Assembly: GCF_008868175.1 (NCBI RefSeq)
Contig: NZ_WBKT01000017.1
Location: 1-62,753 of the forward strand
Length of the DNA: 62,753 bases
Direction of reading: 5' to 3'
Source of the DNA: Micromonospora sp. AMSO31t
Lineage (GTDB): Bacteria > Actinomycetota > Actinomycetes > Mycobacteriales > Micromonosporaceae
The notes under the pieces were generated by a model, which was not told the DNA's origin, made no database searches, and saw only the letters and a list, made by a program, of their open reading frames with translations. Shown one piece after another: positions 1 through 7,093 of the stretch. Position 1 is the stretch's first letter. Each line of letters starts with the position of its first letter. The position numbers and the translations under genes were made by a program.

Positions 1-324
1 GTCTACGGCGGTGGCCGGCCGCAGGGCGGCGGTCGCGGGGGCGCGGTCTACGGCGGCGGCCCCCAGGGTGGTGGCGGCCAGGGCGGCGGCCGCCCGCCGG
101 GTGGTGGGGTCTACGGCGGCTCGCCGGGCGGCGGTGGCGGCTACGGCGGCGGCCGGCCGGGTGGCGGCGGAGGCTACGGCCCGGCCCGGGCCGAACCACC
201 GCGCCGGGAGCCCGACCGCCGGGACCCGCGTGACGGCCGCCGCGACGGCGGCTACGGCGGCGGGGGCCAGCAGTACGGCCAGGTCTCCGGCGGCGGCCGG
301 GACTACCGGGGCGACCGCTACTAG
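1..324 (+). CDS. C-terminal part of a Gly/Arg/Tyr-rich low-complexity protein (5' end outside window)
   Basis: The frame is open from base 1 and closes at a TAG at 322-324. The 107 visible residues are almost only Gly, Arg, Tyr, Gln, Pro and Asp, with repeated GGG-Y-GG and GGGRP units, and then an Asp/Arg-rich stretch ending in RDYRGDRY. No globular domain can be seen. Such tails occur in RNA-binding proteins, helicases and FHA-type scaffold proteins, but the folded part lies upstream and cannot be identified here. A hairpin that can serve both strands follows directly and faces lexA. I chose this frame because it runs straight into that terminator and because RGG/GYGG composition is known in real disordered tails. 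The product is not recognised. Confidence 0.6.
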   Translation, partial: VYGGGRPQGGGRGGAVYGGGPQGGGGQGGGRPPGGGVYGGSPGGGGGYGGGRPGGGGGYGPARAEPPRREPDRRDPRDGRRDGGYGGGGQQYGQVSGGGRDYRGDRY

Positions 325-330
325 CGCAGG

Positions 331-363
331 AAAAAGGGGGGTGACCGCCGGTCACCCCCCTTT
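331..363. terminator. Bidirectional intrinsic terminator between the Gly-rich gene and lexA
   Basis: An 11-bp perfect stem (336-346 with 350-360, GGGGGGTGACC and its complement) has a 3-nt loop. It is flanked by five A on the left (331-335) and TTT on the right (361-363). It sits between two convergent genes and can terminate both. Confidence 0.85.
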
Positions 364-372
364 CTCGTCGGC

Positions 373-1155
373 TCAGATGCGGCGGAGCACGGCGACCACG
401 CGGCCCATGATGGTGGCGTCGTCGCCGGGGATCGGGTCGAAGGCCGGGTTCTGCGGCATCAGCCAGACGTGTCCGTCGCGCCGCCGGTAGGTCTTCACGG
501 TCGCCTCGCCGTCGAGCATGGCCGCCACGATGTCGCCGACCTCGGCGGTCGGCTGCTGCCGGACCACCACCCAGTCGCCGTCGCAGATCGCCGCGTCGAG
601 CATCGAGTCGCCCTTGACCTGCAGCATGAAGACCTCGCCCTCACCGACCAGCTCGCGGGGGAGGGGGAAGATGTCCTCCACCGCCTGCTCGGCGAGGATC
701 GGACCACCGGCGGCGATCCGGCCCAGCATCGGCACGTACGCCGGGGCGGGGCGCTGGGCGCGGGCCGCCTCGTCGTCGACGTCGCTGGGGGCCCGGACGT
801 CCACGGCGCGGGGCCGGTTGGGGTCGCGGCGCAGGAAGCCCTTCTTCTCCAGCTCCTTGAGCTGGTAGGCGACGCTCGACGGGGAGACCAGGCCGACGGC
901 CTCGCCGATCTCGCGCACGCTCGGCGGGTAGCCGTGGCGCTCCACCCAGGTGCGGATGAACTCCAGGATGCGGCGCTGCCGGGCCGTGAGGTCGACCGTC
1001 GCCGGGTCGGGGAAGCTGCTGACCACCGGGGTGACCGCACGCACGGCGGGCTGGGCCGCCCGGCTGCGCGCGGTGCGGGGTCGACGGGTCGCCGGCGGAC
1101 CCGCCCCGTCGATCGGCTGCGGGTTCTTCTGCCGGCTGGCCCGGTCCTCGGTCAC
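373..1155 (-). CDS. lexA: LexA SOS-response repressor
   Basis: This is the repressor of the DNA-damage (SOS) regulon, a serine self-protease whose cleavage is stimulated by RecA filaments. The 260-residue product has an actinobacterial N-terminal extension rich in Arg, Pro and Ala (residues 1-50). A winged-helix DNA-binding domain follows (about 55-120, with [20 protein letters not shown]). The scissile Ala149-Gly150 bond lies in GRIAAGGP, the catalytic Ser184 in KGDSMLD and Lys221 in EATVKTY. The GTG at 1153-1155 is chosen because GGGAGG lies 6 nt upstream; the frame stays open further upstream, but that part is low-complexity. It diverges from nrdR across a 544-bp gap with two perfect SOS operators, so autoregulation is expected. 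All key residues are present. Confidence 0.96.
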   Translation of the reverse strand: MTEDRASRQKNPQPIDGAGPPATRRPRTARSRAAQPAVRAVTPVVSSFPDPATVDLTARQRRILEFIRTWVERHGYPPSVREIGEAVGLVSPSSVAYQLKELEKKGFLRRDPNRPRAVDVRAPSDVDDEAARAQRPAPAYVPMLGRIAAGGPILAEQAVEDIFPLPRELVGEGEVFMLQVKGDSMLDAAICDGDWVVVRQQPTAEVGDIVAAMLDGEATVKTYRRRDGHVWLMPQNPAFDPIPGDDATIMGRVVAVLRRI

Positions 1156-1339
1156 GTCCGTCCTCCCTGGTCGGCGCTGGGTGCCTCGTCGGCTCGTGGT
1201 GCGTGCTCCTGTGGTGCTGTCGACCGGCCCGGCGCAATACGCCGCGCCCGGTCGTTGTTGACCGTATAGGTGAGATCGGCCATTTTCAAACATCTGTACG
1301 ACCTGCCGTCGGCGTGTCGCGGCAAAATCCTGGATTTCC

Positions 1340-1351
1340 GAACGCCTGTTC
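1340..1351. promoter_or_regulatory. LexA operator (SOS box), proximal to lexA
   Basis: The sequence GAAC-gcct-GTTC matches the Gram-positive/actinobacterial SOS consensus GAACN4GTTC exactly. It lies about 185 bp upstream of the lexA start and fits autorepression. Confidence 0.8.
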
Positions 1352-1373
1352 TGATAAATGGTACGTCGCTCTC

Positions 1374-1385
1374 GAACGACTGTTC
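1374..1385. promoter_or_regulatory. LexA operator (SOS box), distal copy
   Basis: The sequence GAAC-gact-GTTC, flanked by TC and TA, is a second perfect GAACN4GTTC site 34 bp from the first. Two sites suggest stepwise or cooperative repression of lexA. The rest of the 1156-1699 gap holds these boxes, the NrdR boxes and no supportable gene. Confidence 0.8.
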
Positions 1386-1530
1386 TATCCCCGCGTCCCA
1401 TGACCCCGGCGGCCGACGTCCGTTGGGTTCCTCGGAACGCCGGGGACGGGGTGGCACGGGTGAGTGATTCTGATGACGCGCCGGACACGCCGGCCAACTT
1501 GACCTCGCTAGTACGACGGCATACGGTCGA

Positions 1531-1546
1531 CCCCTAGATGTTGTGG
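1531..1546. promoter_or_regulatory. NrdR box 1 upstream of nrdR-nrdJ
   Basis: The core CTAGATGTTG fits the NrdR-box core CWATATATWG at 8 of 10 positions, and the flanks are CCC/TGG. It is paired with a second box exactly 32 bp downstream (three helical turns), the spacing typical of NrdR operators. It lies about 160 bp before nrdR, so autoregulation of nrdRJ is inferred. Confidence 0.6.
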
Positions 1547-1562
1547 TTACATGGGCGTAAGT

Positions 1563-1578
1563 CGCCTACAGGTTGGGT
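1563..1578. promoter_or_regulatory. NrdR box 2 upstream of nrdR-nrdJ
   Basis: The core CTACAGGTTG matches CWATATATWG at 7 of 10 positions. It is less conserved than box 1, and most of its support comes from the 32-bp phasing with box 1. Confidence 0.5.
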
Positions 1579-1699
1579 CCGGTTACCGACCGCACTCCCG
1601 TACGCCGACCCCGGCGGCGGCCGTCGAGAGACGGTGCCGCCGTGGTGACGCGTGCCCGGAGGCGGCCGGCGGGCCGCGGTCGATGAAGGAGGTCAGGCG

Positions 1700-2194
1700 A
1701 TGCGGTGTCCGTACTGCCGACACGCCGACTCCCGGGTGGTCGACTCGCGGGAGGCCGACGACGGCCAGCTCATCCGGCGGCGGCGGTCCTGCCCGGAGTG
1801 CGGCAAGCGGTTCACCACCGTCGAGGAGGCGGTGCTCGCGGTGGTCAAGCGCAGCGGGGTGACCGAGCCGTTCAGCCGCACCAAGATCATCGGCGGGGTG
1901 CGCAAGGCGTGCCAGGGCCGGCCGGTCGACGACGACTCCATCGCGCTGCTCGCGCAGAAGGTCGAGGAGACCGTCCGGGCCAAGGGGGCCGCCGAGATCC
2001 CCAGCCACGAGGTCGGGCTGGCCATCCTCGGGCCGCTGCGCGACCTCGACGAGGTGGCCTACCTGCGGTTCGCGAGCGTCTACCGCTCCTTCGACTCGCT
2101 CGCCGACTTCGAGCGCGAGATCGAGACGCTGCGGGCCGCCGCGCGGGCGCGGGAGGGTGCCGGGGCCGTCGAGGCCGCCGGCGCGACCAGTTGA
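1700..2194 (+). CDS. nrdR: NrdR transcriptional repressor of ribonucleotide reductase genes
   Basis: This 164-residue protein represses ribonucleotide reductase genes by binding NrdR boxes in response to ATP/dATP. The N-terminal zinc ribbon is intact: MRCPYC near residue 6 and SCPECGKRF near residue 34. The ATP-cone follows, with [16 protein letters not shown] and a conserved helical C-terminal part (ASVYRSF). The ATG at 1700 has a textbook AAGGAGG (1686-1692) at good spacing. nrdJ follows 67 bp downstream on the same strand, so the two are probably cotranscribed, as in Streptomyces nrdRJ. The tail is slightly longer and Ala-rich. The call is secure. Confidence 0.96.
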   Translation: MRCPYCRHADSRVVDSREADDGQLIRRRRSCPECGKRFTTVEEAVLAVVKRSGVTEPFSRTKIIGGVRKACQGRPVDDDSIALLAQKVEETVRAKGAAEIPSHEVGLAILGPLRDLDEVAYLRFASVYRSFDSLADFEREIETLRAAARAREGAGAVEAAGATS

Positions 2195-2261
2195 GTTTCA
2201 CGGATTTCTGACAGTTTGACGACGCGCGGTGGGTGACCGCGCTGACGAGGGGGGCGAGGGC

Positions 2262-5120
2262 GTGACGACCAGCAAGTCACGGAACAAGGCCGGGACAGGG
2301 CTGAAGATCGAGCGCGTCTGGACGACCGAGGGGGTGCATCCCTACGACGAAGTCACCTGGGAGCGCCGCGACGTCGTGATGACGAACTGGCGGGACGGTT
2401 CGATCAACTTCGAGCAGCGCGGGGTGGAGTTCCCCGAGTCCTGGTCGGTCAACGCGGCCAACATCGTGACCACCAAGTACTTCCGGGGCGCGGTGGGGAC
2501 CCCGGAACGGGAGTGGTCGCTCAAGCAGCTGATCGACCGGGTGGTCGGCACCTACCGCACCGCCGGTGAGGAGTACGGCTACTTCGCCACCCCGGCCGAC
2601 GCCGAGGTGTTCGCGCACGAGCTGACCTGGATGCTGCTGCACCAGGTGTTCAGCTTCAACTCGCCGGTCTGGTTCAACGTCGGCACGCCGTCGCCGCAGC
2701 AGGTCAGCGCCTGCTTCATCCTGGCCGTCGACGACTCGATGGACTCGATCCTCGACTGGTACAAGGAGGAGGGGCTGATCTTCAAGGGCGGCTCCGGCTC
2801 CGGCGTCAACCTGTCCCGGATCCGCTCCTCCCGCGAACTGCTGTCCTCCGGCGGCAACGCCTCCGGCCCGGTCAGCTTCATGCGCGGCGCGGACGCCTCC
2901 GCCGGCACCATCAAGTCCGGCGGCGCCACCCGGCGGGCGGCCAAGATGGTCATCCTCGACGTGGACCACCCGGACATCCAGGAGTTCGTGGTCACCAAGG
3001 CGCGCGAGGAGGACAAGATCCGCGCGCTGCGGGACGCCGGCTTCGACATGGACCTGGGCGGCGCCGACATCGTCAGCGTGCAGTACCAGAACGCCAACAA
3101 CTCGGTCCGGGTCTCCGACGAGTTCATGACCGCGGTGGAGAACGGCGGCGGCTTCGACCTGCGCGGCCGGCTCGACGGCCAGGTCATCGAGACGATCGAC
3201 GCCAAGAAGCTTTTCCGCGGCATCTCCCAGGCGGCCTGGGAGTGCGCCGACCCCGGCCTCCAGTACGACGACACCATCAACGACTGGCACACCTGCCCGG
3301 AGACCGGGCGGATCACCGCGTCGAACCCCTGCTCGGAATACCTGCACCTGGACAACTCCTCGTGCAACCTGGCCTCGCTGAACCTCATGAAGTTCATGCG
3401 CGCCGACGGCGGCTTCGAGGTGGAGAAGTTCGTCAAGTCGGTCGAGTTCGTCATCACCGCGATGGACATCTCGATCTGCTTCGCCGACTTCCCGACCGAG
3501 AAGATCGGTGAGACCAGCCGCGCCTACCGGCAGCTCGGCATCGGCTACGCCAACCTCGGCGCGCTGCTGATGGCCTCGGGCCTGCCGTACGACTCGGAGC
3601 AGGGCCGGGAGGTCGCCGCGGCGATCACCTCGCTGATGACCGGCACCGCCTACCGCCGCTCCGCCGAGCTGGCCGGCGTCGTCGGCCCGTACGACGGCTA
3701 CGCCCGCAACGCGGAGCCGCACAAGCGGGTCATGCGCAAGCACGCCGCCGCCAACGACGCGATCAAGCCGACCGGCACCGTGGCCACCGCCGTCCAGCGC
3801 GAGGCCACCAGGCAGTGGACGCTCGGCAACAAGATCGGTGACAAGAACGGCTGGCGCAACTCGCAGGCCAGCGTCCTCGCGCCGACCGGCACCATCGGCT
3901 TCATGATGGACTGCGACACGACCGGCGTGGAGCCGGACCTGGCGCTGGTCAAGTTCAAGAAGCTGGTCGGCGGCGGCTCGATGCAGATCGTCAACCAGAC
4001 CGTGCCGCGCGCCCTGCGCAGCCTCGGCTACCCCGAGGAGCAGGTCGAGGCGATCGTCGAGCACATCGCCGACCACGGCCACGTGGTGGACGCCCCGGGC
4101 CTCAAGCCGGAGCACTACCCGGTCTTCGACTGCGCCATGGGGGAGCGGTCGATCGCCCCGATGGGCCACGTGCGGATGATGGCGGCGATCCAGCCGTTCG
4201 TCTCCGGCGCGATCTCCAAGACGGTCAACATGCCCGAGCAGGCCACCGTCGAGGACGTCGAGAAGATCTACTTTGAGGGCTGGAAGCTCGGCCTCAAGGC
4301 GCTGGCGATCTACCGGGACAACTGCAAGGTCGGCCAGCCGCTCTCGGTGGCCAAGTCCAACAAGACCGCCGCCGAGACCCAGGCCCCGGCCGCCGAGGTC
4401 CAGAAGGTCGTGGAGAAGGTCGTCGAGTACCGGCCGGTCCGCAAGCGGCTGCCGAAGAAGCGCCCGTCGGAGACCATCTCGTTCTCGGTCGGCGGCGCGG
4501 AGGGCTACCTCACCGCCTCGTCGTACCCGGACGACGGCCTCGGCGAGGTCTTCCTCAAGATGTCGAAGCAGGGCTCGACCCTGGCCGGCGTGATGGACGC
4601 CTTCTCGGTGGCCATCTCCATCGGTCTCCAGTACGGCGTCCCGCTGGAGACGTACGTCAGCAAGTTCACCAACATGCGCTTCGAGCCGGCCGGCATGACC
4701 GACGACCCGGACGTGCGGATGGCGGCCTCGGTGATGGATTACATCTTCCGTCGCCTGGCCCTGGACTTCCTGCCGTACGAGCGCCGCGCGGAGCTGGGCA
4801 TCTTCACGGCCAAGGAGCGGGCCGCCCAGCTCGCGGCCGAGGCGGAGGCGGAGGCGAGCGGTGCGGACCTCACCGCGATGGCCGCCTCCGCCCCGGTCGA
4901 AGCGCCCGAGCCGAAGGCGGTCGTCCAGCCGAAGCAGGAGGTCGCGGACGTCGCCGCCGTCAAGCCGGCGCCGTCGGTGGGCTCCAGCACCGAACTGCTG
5001 GAGGCCGTGATCGGCAAGGCCGCGGACGCGCCGCTCTGCTTCACCTGCGGCACGAAGATGCGGCCGGCCGGCAGCTGCTACGTCTGCGAGGGCTGCGGCT
5101 CCACCAGCGGCTGCAGCTGA
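2262..5120 (+). CDS. nrdJ: Adenosylcobalamin-dependent (class II) ribonucleoside-diphosphate reductase
   Basis: The enzyme reduces ribonucleotides to deoxyribonucleotides with adenosylcobalamin as radical source, so it works with or without oxygen. The 952-residue protein has the class II N-terminal signature VHPYDEVTWERRDVVMTNW and the NPCSEY catalytic region with DNSSCNLASLN. The conserved APTGTIGFMMDCDTTGVEPD segment is present. A C-terminal redox tail rich in cysteine (CFTCGTKMRP...CYVCEGCGS) regenerates the active-site thiols. I prefer the GTG at 2262 (VTTSKSRNK) over an in-frame GTG at 2229, because a purine-rich GAGGGG run precedes it and homologues begin here. There is no intein and no obvious B12 riboswitch upstream. 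A strong terminator follows. Confidence 0.96.
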   Translation: MTTSKSRNKAGTGLKIERVWTTEGVHPYDEVTWERRDVVMTNWRDGSINFEQRGVEFPESWSVNAANIVTTKYFRGAVGTPEREWSLKQLIDRVVGTYRTAGEEYGYFATPADAEVFAHELTWMLLHQVFSFNSPVWFNVGTPSPQQVSACFILAVDDSMDSILDWYKEEGLIFKGGSGSGVNLSRIRSSRELLSSGGNASGPVSFMRGADASAGTIKSGGATRRAAKMVILDVDHPDIQEFVVTKAREEDKIRALRDAGFDMDLGGADIVSVQYQNANNSVRVSDEFMTAVENGGGFDLRGRLDGQVIETIDAKKLFRGISQAAWECADPGLQYDDTINDWHTCPETGRITASNPCSEYLHLDNSSCNLASLNLMKFMRADGGFEVEKFVKSVEFVITAMDISICFADFPTEKIGETSRAYRQLGIGYANLGALLMASGLPYDSEQGREVAAAITSLMTGTAYRRSAELAGVVGPYDGYARNAEPHKRVMRKHAAANDAIKPTGTVATAVQREATRQWTLGNKIGDKNGWRNSQASVLAPTGTIGFMMDCDTTGVEPDLALVKFKKLVGGGSMQIVNQTVPRALRSLGYPEEQVEAIVEHIADHGHVVDAPGLKPEHYPVFDCAMGERSIAPMGHVRMMAAIQPFVSGAISKTVNMPEQATVEDVEKIYFEGWKLGLKALAIYRDNCKVGQPLSVAKSNKTAAETQAPAAEVQKVVEKVVEYRPVRKRLPKKRPSETISFSVGGAEGYLTASSYPDDGLGEVFLKMSKQGSTLAGVMDAFSVAISIGLQYGVPLETYVSKFTNMRFEPAGMTDDPDVRMAASVMDYIFRRLALDFLPYERRAELGIFTAKERAAQLAAEAEAEASGADLTAMAASAPVEAPEPKAVVQPKQEVADVAAVKPAPSVGSSTELLEAVIGKAADAPLCFTCGTKMRPAGSCYVCEGCGSTSGCS

Positions 5121-5132
5121 CGCACGACCGCT

Positions 5133-5168
5133 CGCGAGCGCGGCAGGGATTCCCCTGCCGCGCTCGCG
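5133..5168 (+). terminator. Intrinsic terminator after nrdJ
   Basis: A 16-bp perfect stem (5133-5148 with 5153-5168) closes a 4-nt loop and is followed by GCTTTC. It begins 13 nt after the nrdJ stop codon. Confidence 0.85.
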
Positions 5169-5253
5169 GCTTTCAGGACACGGCCCGCTGAAGCGACGCA
5201 GCTCACGCCGTCGGCGCCACCCCGGCACGGTGTCCGGCTGCGATGCTCGGGCC

Positions 5254-6186
5254 ATGACCACTGCGGACCGCTACACCGCCTTCGTCCGGGAGGTGCGCGG
5301 GATGTCGCCGGCGTACGAGCGGCTGTCGGAGGCGGTCGCCCGCGACGACGAGCTGCTGGCCCGGCTCGACACCCTCCCGCCGGCCAAGCGCCAGCCGAAC
5401 CTGCTCTTCGCCGCCGTCCGGCTGCTCGGCGGCCCGGTCACCGATCCGGCCACCTTTCGCGGGTACGCGCTGGCGAACTGGCCGGTGGTCGAGGCGGAGA
5501 TGCGGGTCCGGGCCACGCAGACGAACGAGCCGGGCCGGTGTGCCGTACTCCTGCCGGTGCTGGCGTCGCTGCCCCAGCCGCTCGCCCTGCTGGAGGTCGG
5601 CGCCTCCGCGGGCCTGTGTCTCTACCCCGACCGGTACGCCTACCGCTACGGCGACCGTCAGCTCGGCGACGGTGAGCCGGTCCTCGACTGCGCGATCAGC
5701 GGCACGGCGCCGCCGGCCCGCCGGCCCGAGGTGGTGTGGCGGGCCGGCCTGGACCTCAACCCGCTGGACGTGACCGACCCGGCCGACGTGGCGTGGCTGG
5801 ACGCGCTCATCTGGCCGGAGCACGGGCACCGCCGCGAGCGGCTGCGGGCCGCGGCGGCCGTCGCCCGGGCCGAGCCGCCGAGGCTCGTCCGGGGCGACCT
5901 GGTGGACGACCTGCCGGCGCTGGCCGCGCGGGCACCCCGGGACGCGACCCTGGTGGTCTTCCACACCTCGGTGCTGTACCAGGTGCCGCCGGCGCGGAGG
6001 GACGCGTTCGCCGAGCTGGTCCGGGAGTTGCCCGGGCACTGGATCGCCAACGAGGACCCGGACGTGCTGCGGTACCCCGCGTTGCCCGAGCCGCCGGCCG
6101 ACGGGTTCTACAACGTGCTGGCCCTCGACGGGAAGCCGCTGGCCTGGACCCGGGGCCACGGCCAGGCGATCACGTGGTTCGGGTAG
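5254..6186 (+). CDS. DUF2332 family protein
   Basis: The 310-residue soluble protein matches the DUF2332 family by its N-terminal part (YERLSEAVARDDELL, LPPAKRQPNLLFAAVRLLGG). It also has the LLEVGASAGLCLYPDRYAY motif, which resembles a Rossmann-type glycine loop (LLEVGASAG), and a later VVFHTSVLYQV strand. The fold looks like a SAM-dependent methyltransferase, but no activity is established for the family. The ATG at 5254 is preferred to the GTG at 5230 because family alignment starts near TTADRYTAFV. It follows the nrdJ terminator and stands alone, so its position gives no functional hint. Confidence 0.8.
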   Translation: MTTADRYTAFVREVRGMSPAYERLSEAVARDDELLARLDTLPPAKRQPNLLFAAVRLLGGPVTDPATFRGYALANWPVVEAEMRVRATQTNEPGRCAVLLPVLASLPQPLALLEVGASAGLCLYPDRYAYRYGDRQLGDGEPVLDCAISGTAPPARRPEVVWRAGLDLNPLDVTDPADVAWLDALIWPEHGHRRERLRAAAAVARAEPPRLVRGDLVDDLPALAARAPRDATLVVFHTSVLYQVPPARRDAFAELVRELPGHWIANEDPDVLRYPALPEPPADGFYNVLALDGKPLAWTRGHGQAITWFG

Positions 6187-6230
6187 GCCCGCACGCCGCG
6201 CGGACACGGCCGTCGCGGTCGCAGCGCCAG

Positions 6231-6275
6231 ATCTTGGAGACTTACCGTTCGTCAGGAACGGACAGTGTCCAAGAT
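6231..6275. repeat. Palindromic intergenic element A (interrupted hairpin)
   Basis: This 45-bp imperfect inverted repeat has four parts. The outer arms are ATCTTGGA and TCCAAGAT, then a 1-nt mismatch, a 3-bp ACT/AGT block, a 2-nt mismatch, and an inner CCGTTC/GAACGG stem around a 5-nt loop. The element at 51951-51996 has the same order of paired and unpaired blocks but different stem bases. It lies just before a coding start, so it may act as a 5' hairpin or be a mobile REP-like palindrome. Confidence 0.7.
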
Positions 6276-6300
6276 TCACCGCGGAGGCGAGACTGGGGCC

Positions 6301-7026
6301 ATGGTGACGCTGCCGGCCGTTGAGGAGTTTGCGAGCGTCCTCGCGGCGCTCGGCTGGGTCACCGACCTGCTGGTGGCGGGATCGCTGGCGACCGGCGACC
6401 ACCGCCCCGGCGTGAGCGATCTTGACCCGGTGGCCCTGACGGATGGGTCGGTCGACGCCGCGCGGGAGGCCGCGCTCGTTGCCGTGCACCGCCGCCTGGA
6501 CGCGGGCAACGCCGCCGGGCTGCACCTGGGCTGCGTCTACGTCGACAGCGCCACCATGGTCGAGGTCGAGCGGAAGCATCCGACGTGGACGCACGGGCAG
6601 CTCGTCCAGCGCATCCTCTCCGGCGTCACCCGGGCCGAGCTGGTCCGTCACGGGTACGCCGTCCTCGGCCGCCCGCCCGGCGAGGTGTTCCCCGCCATGA
6701 GCGACGACGACGTGCGGGCCGCCGCCCGCGCCGAGCTCACCGGCTACTGGACCTGGGCGGCCCGGCGTCCGTGGCTGTGGCTGGATCCCGCCCTCGCCGA
6801 CCTCGGCCTCACCTCGATGGCCCGCGGCCGGCACGCGCTCCACCACGGCGACCTGCTCACCAAGACCGCAGCGGTCGAGGCGGCCCACGCCCCGGCCTGG
6901 CTGATCGGTCAGCTGGCGGCTCGGCGCGGGGGAGAGCGGGTCACCTCGCCCCGGCTCCGCACGGCCCTGATCGCCTGGCGAGACGCCCGCCGCACCGTCC
7001 GCCAGGCCCACCGCGCGACGATCTGA
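6301..7026 (+). CDS. Nucleotidyltransferase-fold protein (aminoglycoside adenylyltransferase-like)
   Basis: The N-terminal half carries the polymerase-beta nucleotidyltransferase signature, with a Gly-Ser pair followed by Asp-x-Asp: AGSLATGDHRPGVSDLD at about residues 26-42. The helical C-terminal half (TWAARRPWLWLDPALADLG) resembles the domain that follows this fold in streptomycin/kanamycin-type adenylyltransferases. It could therefore transfer AMP to a small molecule or protein. The substrate is unknown and no resistance role should be assumed. I use the ATG at 6301, which has GGAGG 13 nt upstream. A GTG at 6265 is in frame but lies inside palindrome A. The product is 241 residues. Confidence 0.65.
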   Translation: MVTLPAVEEFASVLAALGWVTDLLVAGSLATGDHRPGVSDLDPVALTDGSVDAAREAALVAVHRRLDAGNAAGLHLGCVYVDSATMVEVERKHPTWTHGQLVQRILSGVTRAELVRHGYAVLGRPPGEVFPAMSDDDVRAAARAELTGYWTWAARRPWLWLDPALADLGLTSMARGRHALHHGDLLTKTAAVEAAHAPAWLIGQLAARRGGERVTSPRLRTALIAWRDARRTVRQAHRATI

Positions 7027-7032
7027 GACGAC

Positions 7033-7093
7033 GTTGATCATGAAGTTATTGTCCCGACACGCCGAAGCGGCGGGCGACAACTTCATGATCAAC
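7033..7093. repeat. Palindromic intergenic element B (GTTGATCA type)
   Basis: The arms GTTGATCATGAAGTT (7033-7047) and AACTTCATGATCAAC (7079-7093) pair perfectly over 15 bp. They extend through a GTC/GAC step after an ATT bulge to a GCCG-aag-CGGC inner hairpin. It lies between convergent genes. The right arm contains the stop codon of the ECF sigma gene (7089-7091). It is likely a dispersed REP-like palindrome that also acts as a bidirectional terminator. Confidence 0.75.

Noticed and set aside
1..200. Tandem DNA repeat or CRISPR-like array in the Gly-rich stretch
   Set aside because: The periodicity follows Gly-Gly-Gly-Tyr codons in one continuous reading frame, with no constant repeats or unique spacers.
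1280..1295. A third LexA-like site (AAACatctGTAC)
   Set aside because: Two core positions deviate from GAACN4GTTC. It is too weak without binding data.
2195..2261. Possible B12 riboswitch before nrdJ
   Set aside because: The nrdR-nrdJ gap is only 67 bp and lacks the conserved B12-box. Regulation through NrdR boxes is better supported.
5230..5253. Upstream GTG start for the DUF2332 gene
   Set aside because: The extra eight residues are not part of the family and no ribosome-binding site supports them.
2277..5261. A very long open frame antisense to nrdJ
   Set aside because: It is a codon-phase shadow of a highly GC-rich gene. Its translation is low-complexity (Arg, Gly, Val, Leu, Asp, His) with no motif, whereas the sense strand encodes a complete class II reductase.
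6301..7026. MNT-type nucleotidyltransferase of a HEPN/MNT toxin-antitoxin system
   Set aside because: No HEPN gene is adjacent, and the long helical C-terminal half is unlike the short MNT antitoxins.
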